Part shown: positions 1 to 9,569 of the stretch, piece after piece
Position numbering within the stretch: the stretch's first letter is position 1
Layout of the letters: each line of letters begins with the position of its first letter
NCBI RefSeq assembly: GCF_000014865.1
Contig: NC_008576.1
Coordinates: 2,199,501-2,263,500, forward strand
DNA: 64,000 nucleotides
Source: Magnetococcus marinus MC-1
Lineage (GTDB): Bacteria; Pseudomonadota; Magnetococcia; Magnetococcales; Magnetococcaceae
Direction of reading: 5' to 3'
Program-made: the position numbers and the translations under genes
The notes under the pieces: model-generated
The model's input: the letters and a program-made list of their open reading frames with translations, nothing else
Databases searched by the model: none
Told to the model about the DNA's origin: nothing

Positions 1-1
1 A

Positions 2-1339
2 ACCAGTCTCATCTATATTGATCGCCATTTGGTGCACGAAGTGACCAGCCCCCAGGCTTTTGAAGGGCTACGCCTAGCTGGTCGCAAGGTGCGGCATCCT
101 GAGGCCACCTTTGCGGTACCCGATCATAATGTGCCCACCAAGGATCTGGCGGGGGGGATTAAAGATCCCGTCTCCAAGTTGCAGGTGGATACTTTGGCAA
201 GCAATTGTCAGGCGTTTGGCATTACCGAGTTTGGGGTGGGGGATCTGCGCCAAGGGGTGGTCCATGTGATGGCACCTGAACAGGGTATCTCACTACCGGG
301 CTTTACCATGGTGTGCGGGGATTCCCACACCGCCACTCACGGCGCTTTTGGTGCTTTGGCGTTCGGCATTGGTACCTCTGAGGTTGAGCATGTGTTGGCA
401 ACCCAAACCCTGATGCAAAAAAAGCCCAAAACCATGTTGATCCAGGTAGAGGGTGAACTGCCTGCGGGCAGTACCGCCAAGGATATTATCCTTTACATTA
501 TCGGTAACATTGGTACCGCAGGCGGTACCGGTTACGTGCTGGAGTTTGGCGGTAGCGCCATTCAAGCGCTCTCCATGGAGGGGCGCATGACGGTCTGTAA
601 TATGGCCATTGAGGCAGGGGCCCGGGCGGGCATGGTAGCGGTTGACGAAAAAACCATCGCTTATGTGCAGGGTCGCCCCTACGCCCCCAAGGGGGAAGCC
701 TGGGAGAAGGCGGTCGCCCAGTGGCAAACGCTGAAATCCGATGAGGGTGCGCCGTTTGATGCGGTGGTCACGCTGGATGCCCGTAACATCGCCCCCCAGG
801 TCACTTGGGGCACTTCGCCCGAGTTGGTAGCCCCTGTGGATGGTTGTGTGCCCAATCCGACTGATGAACCCAATGGGGTCAAACGCGGGGCGATGGAAAA
901 GGCATTGGCCTATATGGGGCTGCAAGCGGGCACCCCCATGACAGAGATTGCGGTGGATAAGGTCTTTATTGGCTCTTGCACCAACAGCCGTATTGAAGAT
1001 TTACGGGCGGCGGCGGTGGCTGTGGCGGGTAAAAAGGTGGCTGCAAGCATCAAGCTGGCATTGGTGGTACCCGGTACGGGGTTGGTCAAGCAGCAGGCCG
1101 AGCAAGAGGGGCTGGACAAGATTTTTATGGAGGCAGGTTTTGAGTGGCGCGAACCCGGCTGTTCCATGTGTTTGGCCATGAACAATGACGTGCTGGAGCC
1201 TGGGGAGCGTTGTGCTTCGACCTCCAACCGTAATTTTGAAGGGCGCCAGGGTAAGGACAGTCGTACCCATCTGGTCAGTCCCGCCATGGCGGCGGCGGCG
1301 GCCATTGCTGGGCACTTTGTGGATATCCGTAACGGCTAA
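2..1339 (+). CDS. leuC: 3-isopropylmalate dehydratase large subunit, 5' end cut by window
   Basis: Large subunit of isopropylmalate isomerase, which with LeuD converts 2-isopropylmalate to 3-isopropylmalate in leucine synthesis in the cytoplasm. The frame is open from base 2 and reads ...[19 protein letters not shown], which is normal internal LeuC sequence. The TTG at 29 is therefore not the start, and about 30 N-terminal residues lie outside the window. The [4Fe-4S] ligands are visible as the cysteine in [13 protein letters not shown] and the two in [11 protein letters not shown] near the C-terminus. The active-site region [12 protein letters not shown] is also intact. It is followed 49 bp later by leuD and then leuB, so this is one operon. 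Identification is secure; only the start is unseen. Confidence 0.96.
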   Translation, partial: TSLIYIDRHLVHEVTSPQAFEGLRLAGRKVRHPEATFAVPDHNVPTKDLAGGIKDPVSKLQVDTLASNCQAFGITEFGVGDLRQGVVHVMAPEQGISLPGFTMVCGDSHTATHGAFGALAFGIGTSEVEHVLATQTLMQKKPKTMLIQVEGELPAGSTAKDIILYIIGNIGTAGGTGYVLEFGGSAIQALSMEGRMTVCNMAIEAGARAGMVAVDEKTIAYVQGRPYAPKGEAWEKAVAQWQTLKSDEGAPFDAVVTLDARNIAPQVTWGTSPELVAPVDGCVPNPTDEPNGVKRGAMEKALAYMGLQAGTPMTEIAVDKVFIGSCTNSRIEDLRAAAVAVAGKKVAASIKLALVVPGTGLVKQQAEQEGLDKIFMEAGFEWREPGCSMCLAMNNDVLEPGERCASTSNRNFEGRQGKDSRTHLVSPAMAAAAAIAGHFVDIRNG

Positions 1340-1388
1340 AGCCTCTGGCATTGCCGAGGTCAAACCATAAGAGAGGACGAGGTTCCCT

Positions 1389-2030
1389 ATGGAAGCCTTT
1401 AATACCGTGACCGCCATTGTCGCCCCTTTGGACCGCGCCAATGTGGATACCGACGCCATCATCCCCAAGCAGTTTTTAAAATCCATCAAGCGCTCTGGCT
1501 TTGGCCCCAATCTGTTTGATGAGTGGCGCTATCTGGATCAAGGGCAGCCGGGCAAATCCAATGAAGGGCGCCCCCTGAATAAGGATTTTGTGCTCAATCT
1601 GCCCCGTTATGCCGGTGCCCGTATTTTACTGGCACGGGATAATTTTGGCTGCGGCTCCAGCCGTGAGCACGCCCCTTGGGCGTTACAAGATTTTGGCTTT
1701 CGGGTGATTATCGCCCCCAGTTTTGCCGATATCTTTTTTAACAACTGTTTTAAGAACGGTATCTTACCTATTGTGCAAGAGGCTTCGGTGGTGGATAGCC
1801 TGTTTGCCGAGGTAGCCGCACAGCCTGGCTACCAATTAACCGTGGATCTGCCCGCTCAGCGCATCACCACCCCATCGGGGCGCAGCATCGCTTTTGAGGT
1901 AGATCCCTTTCGTAAACACTGCCTGATTCACGGTTTGGATGATATTGGCCTGACCTTGCAACATGTGGCAGATATTCAAGCTTATGAATCCAAGCACAAG
2001 GGGCAAGCCCCCTGGGCCTTTTTGGATTGA
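1389..2030 (+). CDS. leuD: 3-isopropylmalate dehydratase small subunit
   Basis: Small subunit partnering LeuC in isopropylmalate isomerase. At 213 residues it has the family's usual length. The substrate-recognition signature [13 protein letters not shown] is present around residue 85, and the protein starts with the typical [22 protein letters not shown]-type N-terminus. The ATG is preceded by a purine-rich AGAGAGGACGAGG ribosome-binding region. It sits 49 bp after leuC and 55 bp before leuB on the same strand, so co-transcription is likely. No irregularity was seen. Confidence 0.96.
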   Translation: MEAFNTVTAIVAPLDRANVDTDAIIPKQFLKSIKRSGFGPNLFDEWRYLDQGQPGKSNEGRPLNKDFVLNLPRYAGARILLARDNFGCGSSREHAPWALQDFGFRVIIAPSFADIFFNNCFKNGILPIVQEASVVDSLFAEVAAQPGYQLTVDLPAQRITTPSGRSIAFEVDPFRKHCLIHGLDDIGLTLQHVADIQAYESKHKGQAPWAFLD

Positions 2031-2085
2031 TTGTTAGCGGCCCATGGTCGCAACCACCTACTTATGTGTAAGGCGATAGAGAACA

Positions 2086-3165
2086 ATGGCTAAGAAGGTT
2101 TTGGTGCTCCCTGGTGATGGGATTGGTCAGGAGATCACCGCAGAGGCAGTGAAGGTTTTAAATTGGGCCATCCAAAACGGTGCGGACATCACCCTGGAAG
2201 AGGGGCTCATTGGGGGTACCGCCTATGATGCCACAGGTACTCCTCTGCCCGCAGAGACCATTACCCAAGCCAAGGCGGCACAAGCGGTGCTGTTGGGCGC
2301 GGTGGGGGGCACCAAATGGGAACCGCTGGACATTAGCGTGCGCCCTGAAAAGGGTTTGCTTGGTATCCGTAAAGCATTGGATCTTTACTGCAACCTGCGT
2401 CCAGCGGCGGTTTATCCCCAGTTGGCGGATGCCTCGACCCTCAAGAAAGAGGTAGTGGCCGGCATTGATATTATGGTGGTGCGGGAGCTCTCTTCGGGCA
2501 TCTACTTTGGTCAGCCACGGGGGGTGGAAGATCTGGGCGATGGCCGCAAAAAGGGCTTTAACACCCTGGTCTATACCACCGATGAGATTGAGCGCATCGC
2601 CCGTAAAGCCTTTGAAGCCGCCCGCAAGCGCAGCAATCGGGTCTGTAGTGTGGATAAAGCCAATGTGTTGGAGTCTACCGAACTGTGGCGCGAAGTGGTG
2701 AGCGATCTGCACAAACGTGAATACGCTGACGTGGAGCTTTCCCACATGTATGTGGATAATGCCGCCATGCAGTTGATCCGCAATCCCCGTCAATTTGATG
2801 TGATTGTGACCACCAATATGTTTGGCGACATTCTTTCTGACGCGGCCAGCATGCTTACGGGTTCTATTGGCATGCTGCCGTCGGCCAGTCTGGGGGATCA
2901 ATTTGCCCTGTATGAGCCCATTCATGGTTCGGCACCGGATATTGCCGGCAAAGGCATCGCCAATCCTCTGGCGACCATTCTGTCGGTGGCTATGATGCTG
3001 CGTTATTCCCTGGAGCTACCTCAACTGGCCGATGGGGTAGAGGCTGCGGTGGTTACGGTGTTGGATCAAGGCTTACGCACCGCCGATATTATGCAGCCGG
3101 GTATGACCCAGGTCGGCACCGCCCAGATGGGCGATGCGGTGCTGGCGGCATTGAATAATGCTTAA
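2086..3165 (+). CDS. leuB: 3-isopropylmalate dehydrogenase
   Basis: NAD-dependent oxidative decarboxylation of 3-isopropylmalate to 2-oxoisocaproate, the third leucine-specific step. At 359 residues it is full length for the family. The N-terminal [11 protein letters not shown] motif, the substrate-binding stretch [11 protein letters not shown]...CNLRP and the C-terminal signature [19 protein letters not shown] are all visible. It is the last leucine gene of the run leuC-leuD-leuB; asd follows after 117 bp. ATG start with a weak GAGAA upstream. Confidence 0.96.
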   Translation: MAKKVLVLPGDGIGQEITAEAVKVLNWAIQNGADITLEEGLIGGTAYDATGTPLPAETITQAKAAQAVLLGAVGGTKWEPLDISVRPEKGLLGIRKALDLYCNLRPAAVYPQLADASTLKKEVVAGIDIMVVRELSSGIYFGQPRGVEDLGDGRKKGFNTLVYTTDEIERIARKAFEAARKRSNRVCSVDKANVLESTELWREVVSDLHKREYADVELSHMYVDNAAMQLIRNPRQFDVIVTTNMFGDILSDAASMLTGSIGMLPSASLGDQFALYEPIHGSAPDIAGKGIANPLATILSVAMMLRYSLELPQLADGVEAAVVTVLDQGLRTADIMQPGMTQVGTAQMGDAVLAALNNA

Positions 3166-3282
3166 AACAGGTCTGCCGTTTGGCTCTATCTAGGGCTTGG
3201 TGGTGGGACTTGAGGAACGGAGCCTCCGACAGGTTGTCGATGGGGCGACTATACACATTTTAATCGAAGTAGGATAAGTACC

Positions 3283-4302
3283 ATGCGTACCTATGATGTG
3301 GCAGTGGTTGGTGCCAGCGGCAATGTGGGCCGCGAAATGCTCAAGATTTTAGAAGAGCGCAACTTTCCTGTTGGAAAAGTCTATGCGCTGGCTTCTGAAC
3401 GCTCGGCGGGGAGCACCATTCCCTTTAAGGGCGGTGAGTTGGTGGTAGAAAACTTGGAAAATTTTGATTTTTCCAAGGTAGAGATTGGCCTTTTTTCACC
3501 AGGTGCGAGTGTGTCTAAAGTCCATGCCCCCCGCGCAGCGGCGGCGGGTTGTGTGGTGGTGGATAACACCTCGTTTTTCCGCATGGATCCCGATGTGCCC
3601 CTGGTGGTACCGGAGGTAAATCCCGAGGCCATTGGCGGGTATAAAAAGAAGGGCATTATTGCCAACCCCAACTGTTCCACCATTCAGATGATGGTGGCCC
3701 TCAAGCCCATTCATGATTTGGGGACCATTGAGCGTGTGGTGGTAAGTACCTATCAAGCGGTTTCCGGGGCGGGTAAAGATGCCATGGATGAGCTGTTTGA
3801 ACAGACTCGCGCCAAATATGTGGAGACGCTTGAGGTTCCGCCGAAAAAATTTCCCAAAGAGATCGCCTTTAACTTGATCCCGCAGATTGATCTCTTCTTG
3901 GAGAATGGCTACACCAAAGAAGAGATGAAAATGGTCAATGAGACCAAAAAAATTCTGGATCCCAGCATTGCTGTGACCGCCACCTGTGTGCGGGTTGGGG
4001 TGTTTAATGGCCATTCGGAATCGGTCAATGTGCAGACCAAGCATAAGGTGACGGCAGCTCAAGCCCGCGAGGCGCTGCAAAAGATGGATGGGGTGGTGGT
4101 GGTGGATGATCCTTCCCAGGGTCACTATATTACCCCGGCGGAGGCTTCTGGTAAGGATGCCACCTATGTCTCGCGCATTCGGGAAGATGAGAGCCACGAA
4201 AACTGCCTGAACTTTTGGTGTGTATCGGATAACCTACGTAAAGGCGCGGCGCTCAATGCGGTGCAGATTGCCGAAGTTTTGATCCGGGATTATCTCAAAT
4301 AA
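3283..4302 (+). CDS. asd: Aspartate-semialdehyde dehydrogenase
   Basis: NADPH-dependent reduction of aspartyl phosphate to aspartate semialdehyde, the branch point to lysine, threonine, methionine and diaminopimelate. The 339-residue protein has the N-terminal Rossmann GASGNVGREMLKIL, the catalytic cysteine in NPNCSTIQMM (about residue 130) and the STYQAVSGAGKDA segment of the family. An AGGATAAG ribosome-binding site precedes the ATG. It follows leuB on the same strand, as in many proteobacteria, and is closed by the strong terminator at 4331-4369. A separate promoter in the 117-bp gap is possible but not recognisable. Confidence 0.96.
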   Translation: MRTYDVAVVGASGNVGREMLKILEERNFPVGKVYALASERSAGSTIPFKGGELVVENLENFDFSKVEIGLFSPGASVSKVHAPRAAAAGCVVVDNTSFFRMDPDVPLVVPEVNPEAIGGYKKKGIIANPNCSTIQMMVALKPIHDLGTIERVVVSTYQAVSGAGKDAMDELFEQTRAKYVETLEVPPKKFPKEIAFNLIPQIDLFLENGYTKEEMKMVNETKKILDPSIAVTATCVRVGVFNGHSESVNVQTKHKVTAAQAREALQKMDGVVVVDDPSQGHYITPAEASGKDATYVSRIREDESHENCLNFWCVSDNLRKGAALNAVQIAEVLIRDYLK

Positions 4303-4330
4303 TCGACGATTATTTGGTTGAGGATGTTTG

Positions 4331-4369
4331 AAAAGCGCCCTTTTTAAGATTGAAAAGGGCGCTTTTTTT
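4331..4369 (+). terminator. Rho-independent terminator after asd
   Basis: A 14-bp perfect stem (AAAAGCGCCCTTTT with its complement AAAAGGGCGCTTTT), a short loop and a run of seven T. It lies 28 bp after the asd stop. The next open frame technically extends back into this hairpin, which shows that its true start is further downstream. Confidence 0.92.
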
Positions 4370-4454
4370 ACGAATATGTTCAAGGGTTGTGCGGTTGGGT
4401 CCGAAACGATTCGAAGGAGAAGTCTCTTTTTTCAGGATGAAGAGGGTGTGGGTC

Positions 4455-6110
4455 ATGTTCAAGCGAATGGTAGCAGTGGTGTGGATGGCCGTTGTTGGTT
4501 TCATCCCCCAAGCGGATGCGCAGGTGCAGTTTAGCCAAGCGATGCTCTACAGTGGCATGGGGCAGCCCCTTCACCTAGAGATTGCTGTACAAGATAGCCA
4601 GGGGGGTGAGCCACCGGTGGTGGGCATCGCCAATCGTGGTGCTTATCAGCAACTGCTGGGCATGGATATGCCGTTGGTGGTGCATCAAGCGGATGTGACG
4701 GTACAAAAGCAGGGCTCATTGGCCCTTTATACCATTCTTGGGCGGGTGGCGGTGGAAGAACCGCTTTTTCCGGTACTGCTCAACTATCAAGATCAATATG
4801 GGGTGATGCACTATCATGCTTTTAATGTCTCTCTTAAGCTTAACGGCTTAGATCCGGCAACCTTGGTGCCCCAGCGCCAGCCCCAGTTCCGAGCTCCGCT
4901 GGTATCCAACCGAGCCGCCTCGGTGGTGAGTCAAGTTGCGCCATCGCCCACTCTGCAAACCATAACCACCCTAGGCAGCCACCCGGGGTTTATTCCCGAT
5001 GCCCCCCCTGAGCCGGTGGTGGAGATAACACCAACGGTGATGCAAGAGGGGGTTATTAACGGGTTGGCTGACCAGCTACGCCGGGGAACCGCTTTAGACC
5101 AAGCGCGGGCCAAGGTTGGTGTATGGTTGGCCAATCGGGATCTGTTTAACCAGCAAAATATGTTTGGGGGGTTACGGGATGGCGCGGTGGTGCGCTGGCC
5201 TGATCCTCAAGAAGTGTCGCGTTTGCCCCTGGAGAAGTGTGAAAAGATGATCCAGCAGCAGCGCCGTTTGTGGTTAAGGGAGCCCATGCAAGCCCCGGTG
5301 GTCTCCATTTCAGAGTTGGAGTCTCTTCTTAAACGTGACGGTGTGCTCATTACCCATACCCAGACACCATCCGCCGCAAGTGGCTCTGCCAAACCAGCAG
5401 TGCCGCCGCATGATGGGGCTCAATTTGCACCCACAGCAGGGGTGAAGGCGTTGGCTAACCCCATGTTTAAGCCAGAAACCAAACCCAAGGCTCAAATGCC
5501 CCCCCGTGGGGTAGAACCCCATGGGGGCCAACATCCCGTGGAGGTGGCACCCAAGCTGAAAAAATCTCCTGGGGCCATGGTGGAGTCCCCTAAGCCGGAA
5601 CAACAGACGCTGCCCACCGCACGGCCTGAAGCGGTTGACCGTGGGGATATCACCCCTAAACCCGTGGTCAACCCTCCAGAGCTGGAGCCTGTAGGGTCCA
5701 GCAGCAAGGCTGCTAAGGTAGCGGGGTCGGTGATGGACACACCCACGCAAGGGGGCGCTGCACCCAAAGTGGTGGAGCAACAGGTGGTGCTGACAGGGGA
5801 GGCCAACAAGCCGGTCGCCGACGAGGCGTTGCCCCCGGCTTCGACGTTGGTAACCGATCGCGAGACCCTCTTGCAAAAGCGTGTGCAAGCTTTGGAGCGG
5901 CAGCTCGCGGTGGCGCGGGATGGGGAAGAGGCAGAATCGTGGTGGGATGAGGCGCTACCGTGGATTCTATCGGGACTCATGGGTCTGATCGCGGGGATTG
6001 GTGGCATGCTGTTGGCAATGCGTATGCAAGATCGTAAAGATGAGGAAGAGACGATCTGGGAAGAAGAGCTGGAAGAGGATGAAGAGCTTCCCGCAGACAA
6101 AAAGTCGTAA
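4455..6110 (+). CDS. FimV-like envelope protein with N-terminal FimV domain, Pro-rich linker and C-terminal TM
   Basis: The N-terminus is a signal peptide (MFKRMVAVVWMAVVGF... ending in QADA). It is followed by a beta-rich domain carrying LYSGMGQPLHLEI and VAVEEPLFPVLLNYQ, which match the FimV/HubP N-terminal domain (lgqPLnAeI, EPFL..LV). A second segment, RDLFNQQNMFGGLRDGAVVRWP, resembles the AF..N.N.L..G..L.iP region of FimV. Then come a long Pro/Lys/Val-rich linker, one membrane helix near residues 502-523 and an acidic tail rich in Glu and Asp. FimV-type proteins act as polar landmarks for pili and flagella. Here the C-terminal cytoplasmic domain of FimV is missing. ATG 4455 follows AGAGGG at an 8-nt spacing; ATG 4437 is the alternative. 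Role inferred. Confidence 0.7.
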   Translation: MFKRMVAVVWMAVVGFIPQADAQVQFSQAMLYSGMGQPLHLEIAVQDSQGGEPPVVGIANRGAYQQLLGMDMPLVVHQADVTVQKQGSLALYTILGRVAVEEPLFPVLLNYQDQYGVMHYHAFNVSLKLNGLDPATLVPQRQPQFRAPLVSNRAASVVSQVAPSPTLQTITTLGSHPGFIPDAPPEPVVEITPTVMQEGVINGLADQLRRGTALDQARAKVGVWLANRDLFNQQNMFGGLRDGAVVRWPDPQEVSRLPLEKCEKMIQQQRRLWLREPMQAPVVSISELESLLKRDGVLITHTQTPSAASGSAKPAVPPHDGAQFAPTAGVKALANPMFKPETKPKAQMPPRGVEPHGGQHPVEVAPKLKKSPGAMVESPKPEQQTLPTARPEAVDRGDITPKPVVNPPELEPVGSSSKAAKVAGSVMDTPTQGGAAPKVVEQQVVLTGEANKPVADEALPPASTLVTDRETLLQKRVQALERQLAVARDGEEAESWWDEALPWILSGLMGLIAGIGGMLLAMRMQDRKDEEETIWEEELEEDEELPADKKS

Positions 6111-6114
6111 GGGG

Positions 6115-6861
6115 GTGGCAGTGCCACCCGCGCCGCAAGCCGGGGCTAAGATGGTGGCACTGCTGCTGCTGTTGGGGCCGGTAATGGGGGTGCCCATCTG
6201 GCATCCCGCATGGATTGCGGCACTGTTGCTCATGGTGCTCGGGTGGTGGTGGCAGCGTCACGCGCTGGCCCAGTTGGGGCGGTTGTGGTGGCGAATGCGC
6301 TGGTTATTGGTGGGGATCGTGCTGCTGCATAGTCTATTTACACCAGGGCATGCTCTGGTGCCTTGGCTGGGTGAGGCCCTTACTGGTGAAGGGGTCGTCC
6401 ATGGTGTGAGCCAAGCGTTACGTCTGTTGTTGTTTGCCGGTCTTGCCTTGCTGTTTGTTTTAACCACGCCAGCCATGCACATTTTAGCCGGCTTAGCTGC
6501 CTTGGTGCCCCACACCGGCCCGTTGCAGCATTATGCGGGGCGGCTTGTCAACCTGCTGGGGTTTACCCTGCTCACCGCACCACGCATGGCAGAGATGGGT
6601 GAGGCGTTGCAGCAGGCGCTGCAATTGCGACAGCGGCGTGAAGGGGCCGTTAGCGGTAGGTTGGCCCGTTGGATGTTGCATGGGCAGCTGTTATTGGGGC
6701 GTATTTTAGAAGATCTGCCCGCCCAAGAAGAGGCGCTCATGGTGCGCGGTTATACGCAACAATTGCCCCTTTTTGTTCGAACGGCCGCCCCTTGGGGGGG
6801 GCAAGAGTGGCGACTGTTGACGCTGCCTGTGTTGGTGTTGTTGTTGGCTGTTTTGGTCTAA
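6115..6861 (+). CDS. EcfT/CbiQ-like transmembrane protein
   Basis: A very hydrophobic protein (about 248 residues from GTG 6115; ATG 6151 gives 236) with four to five predicted helices. A cytoplasmic segment ends in EEALMVRGY, which resembles the Ala-Arg-Gly coupling motif of EcfT/CbiQ proteins of energy-coupling-factor metal and vitamin importers. No ECF ATPase or substrate-binding S component is adjacent. Placement 4 bp after the FimV-like gene and 10 bp before larC indicates an operon. The larC link makes nickel or cobalt uptake an attractive guess, but nothing in the sequence proves the substrate. The start is ambiguous. Confidence 0.55.
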   Translation: MAVPPAPQAGAKMVALLLLLGPVMGVPIWHPAWIAALLLMVLGWWWQRHALAQLGRLWWRMRWLLVGIVLLHSLFTPGHALVPWLGEALTGEGVVHGVSQALRLLLFAGLALLFVLTTPAMHILAGLAALVPHTGPLQHYAGRLVNLLGFTLLTAPRMAEMGEALQQALQLRQRREGAVSGRLARWMLHGQLLLGRILEDLPAQEEALMVRGYTQQLPLFVRTAAPWGGQEWRLLTLPVLVLLLAVLV

Positions 6862-6871
6862 CGGAGCATGG

Positions 6872-8068
6872 ATGGATATCTATTTGGATCTCAGTGCCGG
6901 TATTGCAGGGGATATGTTTGTGGCCGCCTGCATTGACTTGGGGGCCGATCAACAGGCTCTGGTGCAGGCGTTGCAAACCTTGCAACTGCCCCCTTGGCAG
7001 ATGCAACTGCAAGAGACCACGCGGGGCGGTCTGCGGGGTAAACATCTTCGCTTTGACTATCCCCCGGAGCATCATCATCGGCATCTTTCTAGCCTGTTTA
7101 AGATCATTGAGCAGAGCCAATTATCCCCTGCGGTACAGCGGCGAGCGCAAAGGATCTTTACCCTCCTAGCCCAGGCCGAGGCGCATGTGCATGGGGTTGG
7201 GATTGAGCAGGTCCATTTTCATGAAGTCGGTGCGGTGGATGCCATTTTGGATATTTGCGCGGCAGCGTGGTGTCTGGAGCATCTTGATATTGAGAAGTGT
7301 TATGCCTCACCCTTGGCGGTGGGTAGCGGTCGAGTCGGGTGCGCCCATGGTACGATGGCGGTACCGGTGCCAGCGGTGGCTTATATGCTGCAACAGCATG
7401 ACATTCCTCTGCGCCCCGTTGAAGGTATGGATGAAGGGGAGTTGGCCACCCCGACGGGTGTCGCCATATTAGCCCACTTGGCCCCGCACTATGGCGCCAA
7501 TCCCTTATCTAGGTTCGACCGCCAAGGGGCTGGATTGGGCAGCCGTGAGTGTGTCGGGCGGGCCAACCGTCTGACCCTATTTGCCATGCAGCAGCGTGCA
7601 GCACAAGGGCTTGTTCAAGAGGCGGTGACGGTGCTGGTGGCCCACATTGATGATATGGATCCCCAGTGGCAAGGGCCGCTGTTTGACGCCGTATTACAGG
7701 CGGGCGGCTTGGATCTGAGCATTACCCCAACCATGATGAAAAAGGGGCGTATGGGGGCTCGCTTGGAGCTGCTTTGCCATCCTCCACAGAGCCAAGCCCT
7801 CGCCCAGCTGTTATTAAACCAGACCACCACTTTGGGGGTTCGGCAAGAGTCGGCGCAGCGCTGGGTCCTACCCCGTGAAGTGGTCCATTATGCCACACCT
7901 TGGGGCGCTTTACGGGTTAAATGGGCCGCCGGAGTGCCCCGTCTTGAACATGATGACCTGCTGAGCATCGCCCAACAGCAAGATTGGGGCCTGCCCATGG
8001 CCCAATGGCAGTTAATGCAGTGGCTTGCAGAGCATCACCCGCAACATGCACTGTCGAGCTCTTTGTGA
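6872..8068 (+). CDS. larC: LarC-type nickel pincer cofactor biosynthesis protein
   Basis: LarC (former DUF111) inserts nickel into the pyridinium bis-thiocarboxylic mononucleotide precursor in a CTP-dependent reaction, completing the nickel-pincer cofactor of lactate racemase-type enzymes. The 398-residue protein begins with the family signature LDLSAGIAGDMFVAAC and has the His-rich stretch PPEHHHRHLSSL, HVHGVGIEQVHFHEVGAVDAI, and the ELATPTGVAIL segment. No frameshift between the two LarC parts is seen, unlike in some lactobacilli. It starts 10 bp after the EcfT-like gene. larB, larE and larA are not in this window. Confidence 0.88.
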   Translation: MDIYLDLSAGIAGDMFVAACIDLGADQQALVQALQTLQLPPWQMQLQETTRGGLRGKHLRFDYPPEHHHRHLSSLFKIIEQSQLSPAVQRRAQRIFTLLAQAEAHVHGVGIEQVHFHEVGAVDAILDICAAAWCLEHLDIEKCYASPLAVGSGRVGCAHGTMAVPVPAVAYMLQQHDIPLRPVEGMDEGELATPTGVAILAHLAPHYGANPLSRFDRQGAGLGSRECVGRANRLTLFAMQQRAAQGLVQEAVTVLVAHIDDMDPQWQGPLFDAVLQAGGLDLSITPTMMKKGRMGARLELLCHPPQSQALAQLLLNQTTTLGVRQESAQRWVLPREVVHYATPWGALRVKWAAGVPRLEHDDLLSIAQQQDWGLPMAQWQLMQWLAEHHPQHALSSSL

Positions 8069-8190
8069 CAATATTAGTAACAGTAAGCAAACTCCTGATT
8101 GCCGCACATTTTACCGCTTTTCCCCCAGGCTAACCTGTGTTATTAGCTTAGCACCACCTGTCTTAAATAAACCTGTGAAGGGGTGCATTC

Positions 8191-8610
8191 GTGGATATGG
8201 CGCCTGCCAAGTTAATCTACAAACAGTCTGCCGCAATCCCAGTACGCCAAAATGCTAAGGGAGTTTGGCAGGTGTTGATGATTACCACCCGTCACCGGCG
8301 TCGTTGGATTTTTCCCAAAGGCATGGTGGAACCCTACCTAAACGCCGCCACCTCGGCCGCCAAAGAGGCGTTGGAGGAAGCGGGCGTGACGGGCTATATG
8401 GAAAACATACCCCTAGGGGTGTTTGAAACCACAAAATGGCGGGGCGGGTGTGAGGTTGAGGTTTACGCCCTGTTCGTTGAAAGTCAGTTGGATAAATGGC
8501 AGGAAGATTTTCGGAAACGCCGCTGGGTTGATCTAAATTTTGCCATTAAAGAGGTTGATGAGCCTGGCTTTATCCCTGCCCTTGAGCAGTTGTGTCAACG
8601 TCTGCTCTAA
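8191..8610 (+). CDS. Nudix hydrolase
   Basis: A 139-residue Nudix-family pyrophosphohydrolase. The Nudix box is recognisable as G-M-V-E-P ... KEALEEAGV around residues 50-72, with the catalytic E-x-x-E-E core intact. Lys replaces the usual Arg of REUXEE, and Leu stands where the first Glu is expected. The lead-in RHRRRWIFPKG resembles diphosphoinositol polyphosphate/Ap4A-type members. GTG start at 8191 with AAGGGG about 9 nt upstream; ATG 8197 is an alternative. Substrate cannot be told from sequence. Confidence 0.82.
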   Translation: MDMAPAKLIYKQSAAIPVRQNAKGVWQVLMITTRHRRRWIFPKGMVEPYLNAATSAAKEALEEAGVTGYMENIPLGVFETTKWRGGCEVEVYALFVESQLDKWQEDFRKRRWVDLNFAIKEVDEPGFIPALEQLCQRLL

Positions 8611-8686
8611 TCACCCCCCTTTGTGAAATGCTTAATCTTACTCTATGCTACGGGTATCTGTCGCTTTAACGCAGAGGAATCTCCCT

Positions 8687-9535
8687 ATGCATTGGAGTTT
8701 GTGGCTCGGCACCATACTCTCTTTCTATCTGGGCATCTGCCTATACATGTACCTAACCCAGGAGCGGCAGCTGTTTGTGCCTCCTAGGGATTGGCGTGCA
8801 TTGCCCTCCGATTGGGGGCTCGCCTATGAAACCGTTACCTTACAGAGTGGAAATGAGACCCTGACCAGTTGGTTTATTGAGGGTGATCCTATTAAACCAG
8901 TGGTACTTTTTTTCCACGGCAATGCCTCCAACATTGGTGATCTGGACGACTATGCCCAGTTATTCCACGACATGGGTTACAGCACGCTGCTGTTGGAATA
9001 CCGTGGCTATGGAAAAAGCAGTGGGCGCCCCAGTGAAGTAGGGCTCTATGCCGATGCCCGCGCCGCTTGGGAATATCTGACGGCAACCCGGCAGATTGCC
9101 CCCCAGCGCATTGTGCTGTTTGGTCACTCCTTGGGGGGCGGTCCGGCCTGTTGGTTGGCTGAGCAAGCAGCCGTAGCAGGGTTGGTGCTAGAGGGCACCT
9201 TTACCTCCATCCCTGACCGTGCGGCGGAGCTTTATCCTTGGTTGCCTACCCGACTGTTGGTCAAGGTCTACTTTCCCAATATGCAACGTCTCGCGCGGCT
9301 TCAGGTGCCCTTATTGGTTGTGCATAGCCAAGAGGATGCGGTCATACCCATCGCCCATGGTCGTGCCCTCTATCGGGCAGCGCGTGGTCCAAAAAGCATG
9401 GTGGTTACGCAGGGTCCCCATGATGGCGGGGTGAGGCAAAATCGCCAGCAACTCGAAGCGGGTTTGCGTGGGTTAGAGGGGCGCTTAGCTGGTGTAAATC
9501 CGAACAGCAAGCCGACGCAAGCAGAGACGCCGTAG
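8687..9535 (+). CDS. Alpha/beta hydrolase, membrane-anchored (BEM46-like)
   Basis: Serine hydrolase with an uncleaved N-terminal membrane anchor (WLGTILSFYLGICLYMYL). The oxyanion region FFHGNASNIG, the segment EYRGYGKSSGRPSE and the nucleophile elbow GHSLGGG are present. The likely acid is the Asp of SQEDAVIPIAHG and the base is the His of GPHDGG. This is the pattern of the Bem46/YfhR-like family, whose substrates are mostly unknown. ATG 8687 follows AGAGGAA at good spacing, giving 282 residues. It lies 76 bp after the Nudix gene on the same strand. Confidence 0.85.
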   Translation: MHWSLWLGTILSFYLGICLYMYLTQERQLFVPPRDWRALPSDWGLAYETVTLQSGNETLTSWFIEGDPIKPVVLFFHGNASNIGDLDDYAQLFHDMGYSTLLLEYRGYGKSSGRPSEVGLYADARAAWEYLTATRQIAPQRIVLFGHSLGGGPACWLAEQAAVAGLVLEGTFTSIPDRAAELYPWLPTRLLVKVYFPNMQRLARLQVPLLVVHSQEDAVIPIAHGRALYRAARGPKSMVVTQGPHDGGVRQNRQQLEAGLRGLEGRLAGVNPNSKPTQAETP

Positions 9536-9569
9536 TAAAAGCATCAGCAGGGGGGGATCTTAATGGGCG

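Noticed and set aside
4350-4454. Longer N-terminus for the FimV-like gene from 4350
   Set aside because: The extension begins inside the asd terminator hairpin and has no ribosome-binding site; the signal peptide supports ATG 4455 (or 4437).
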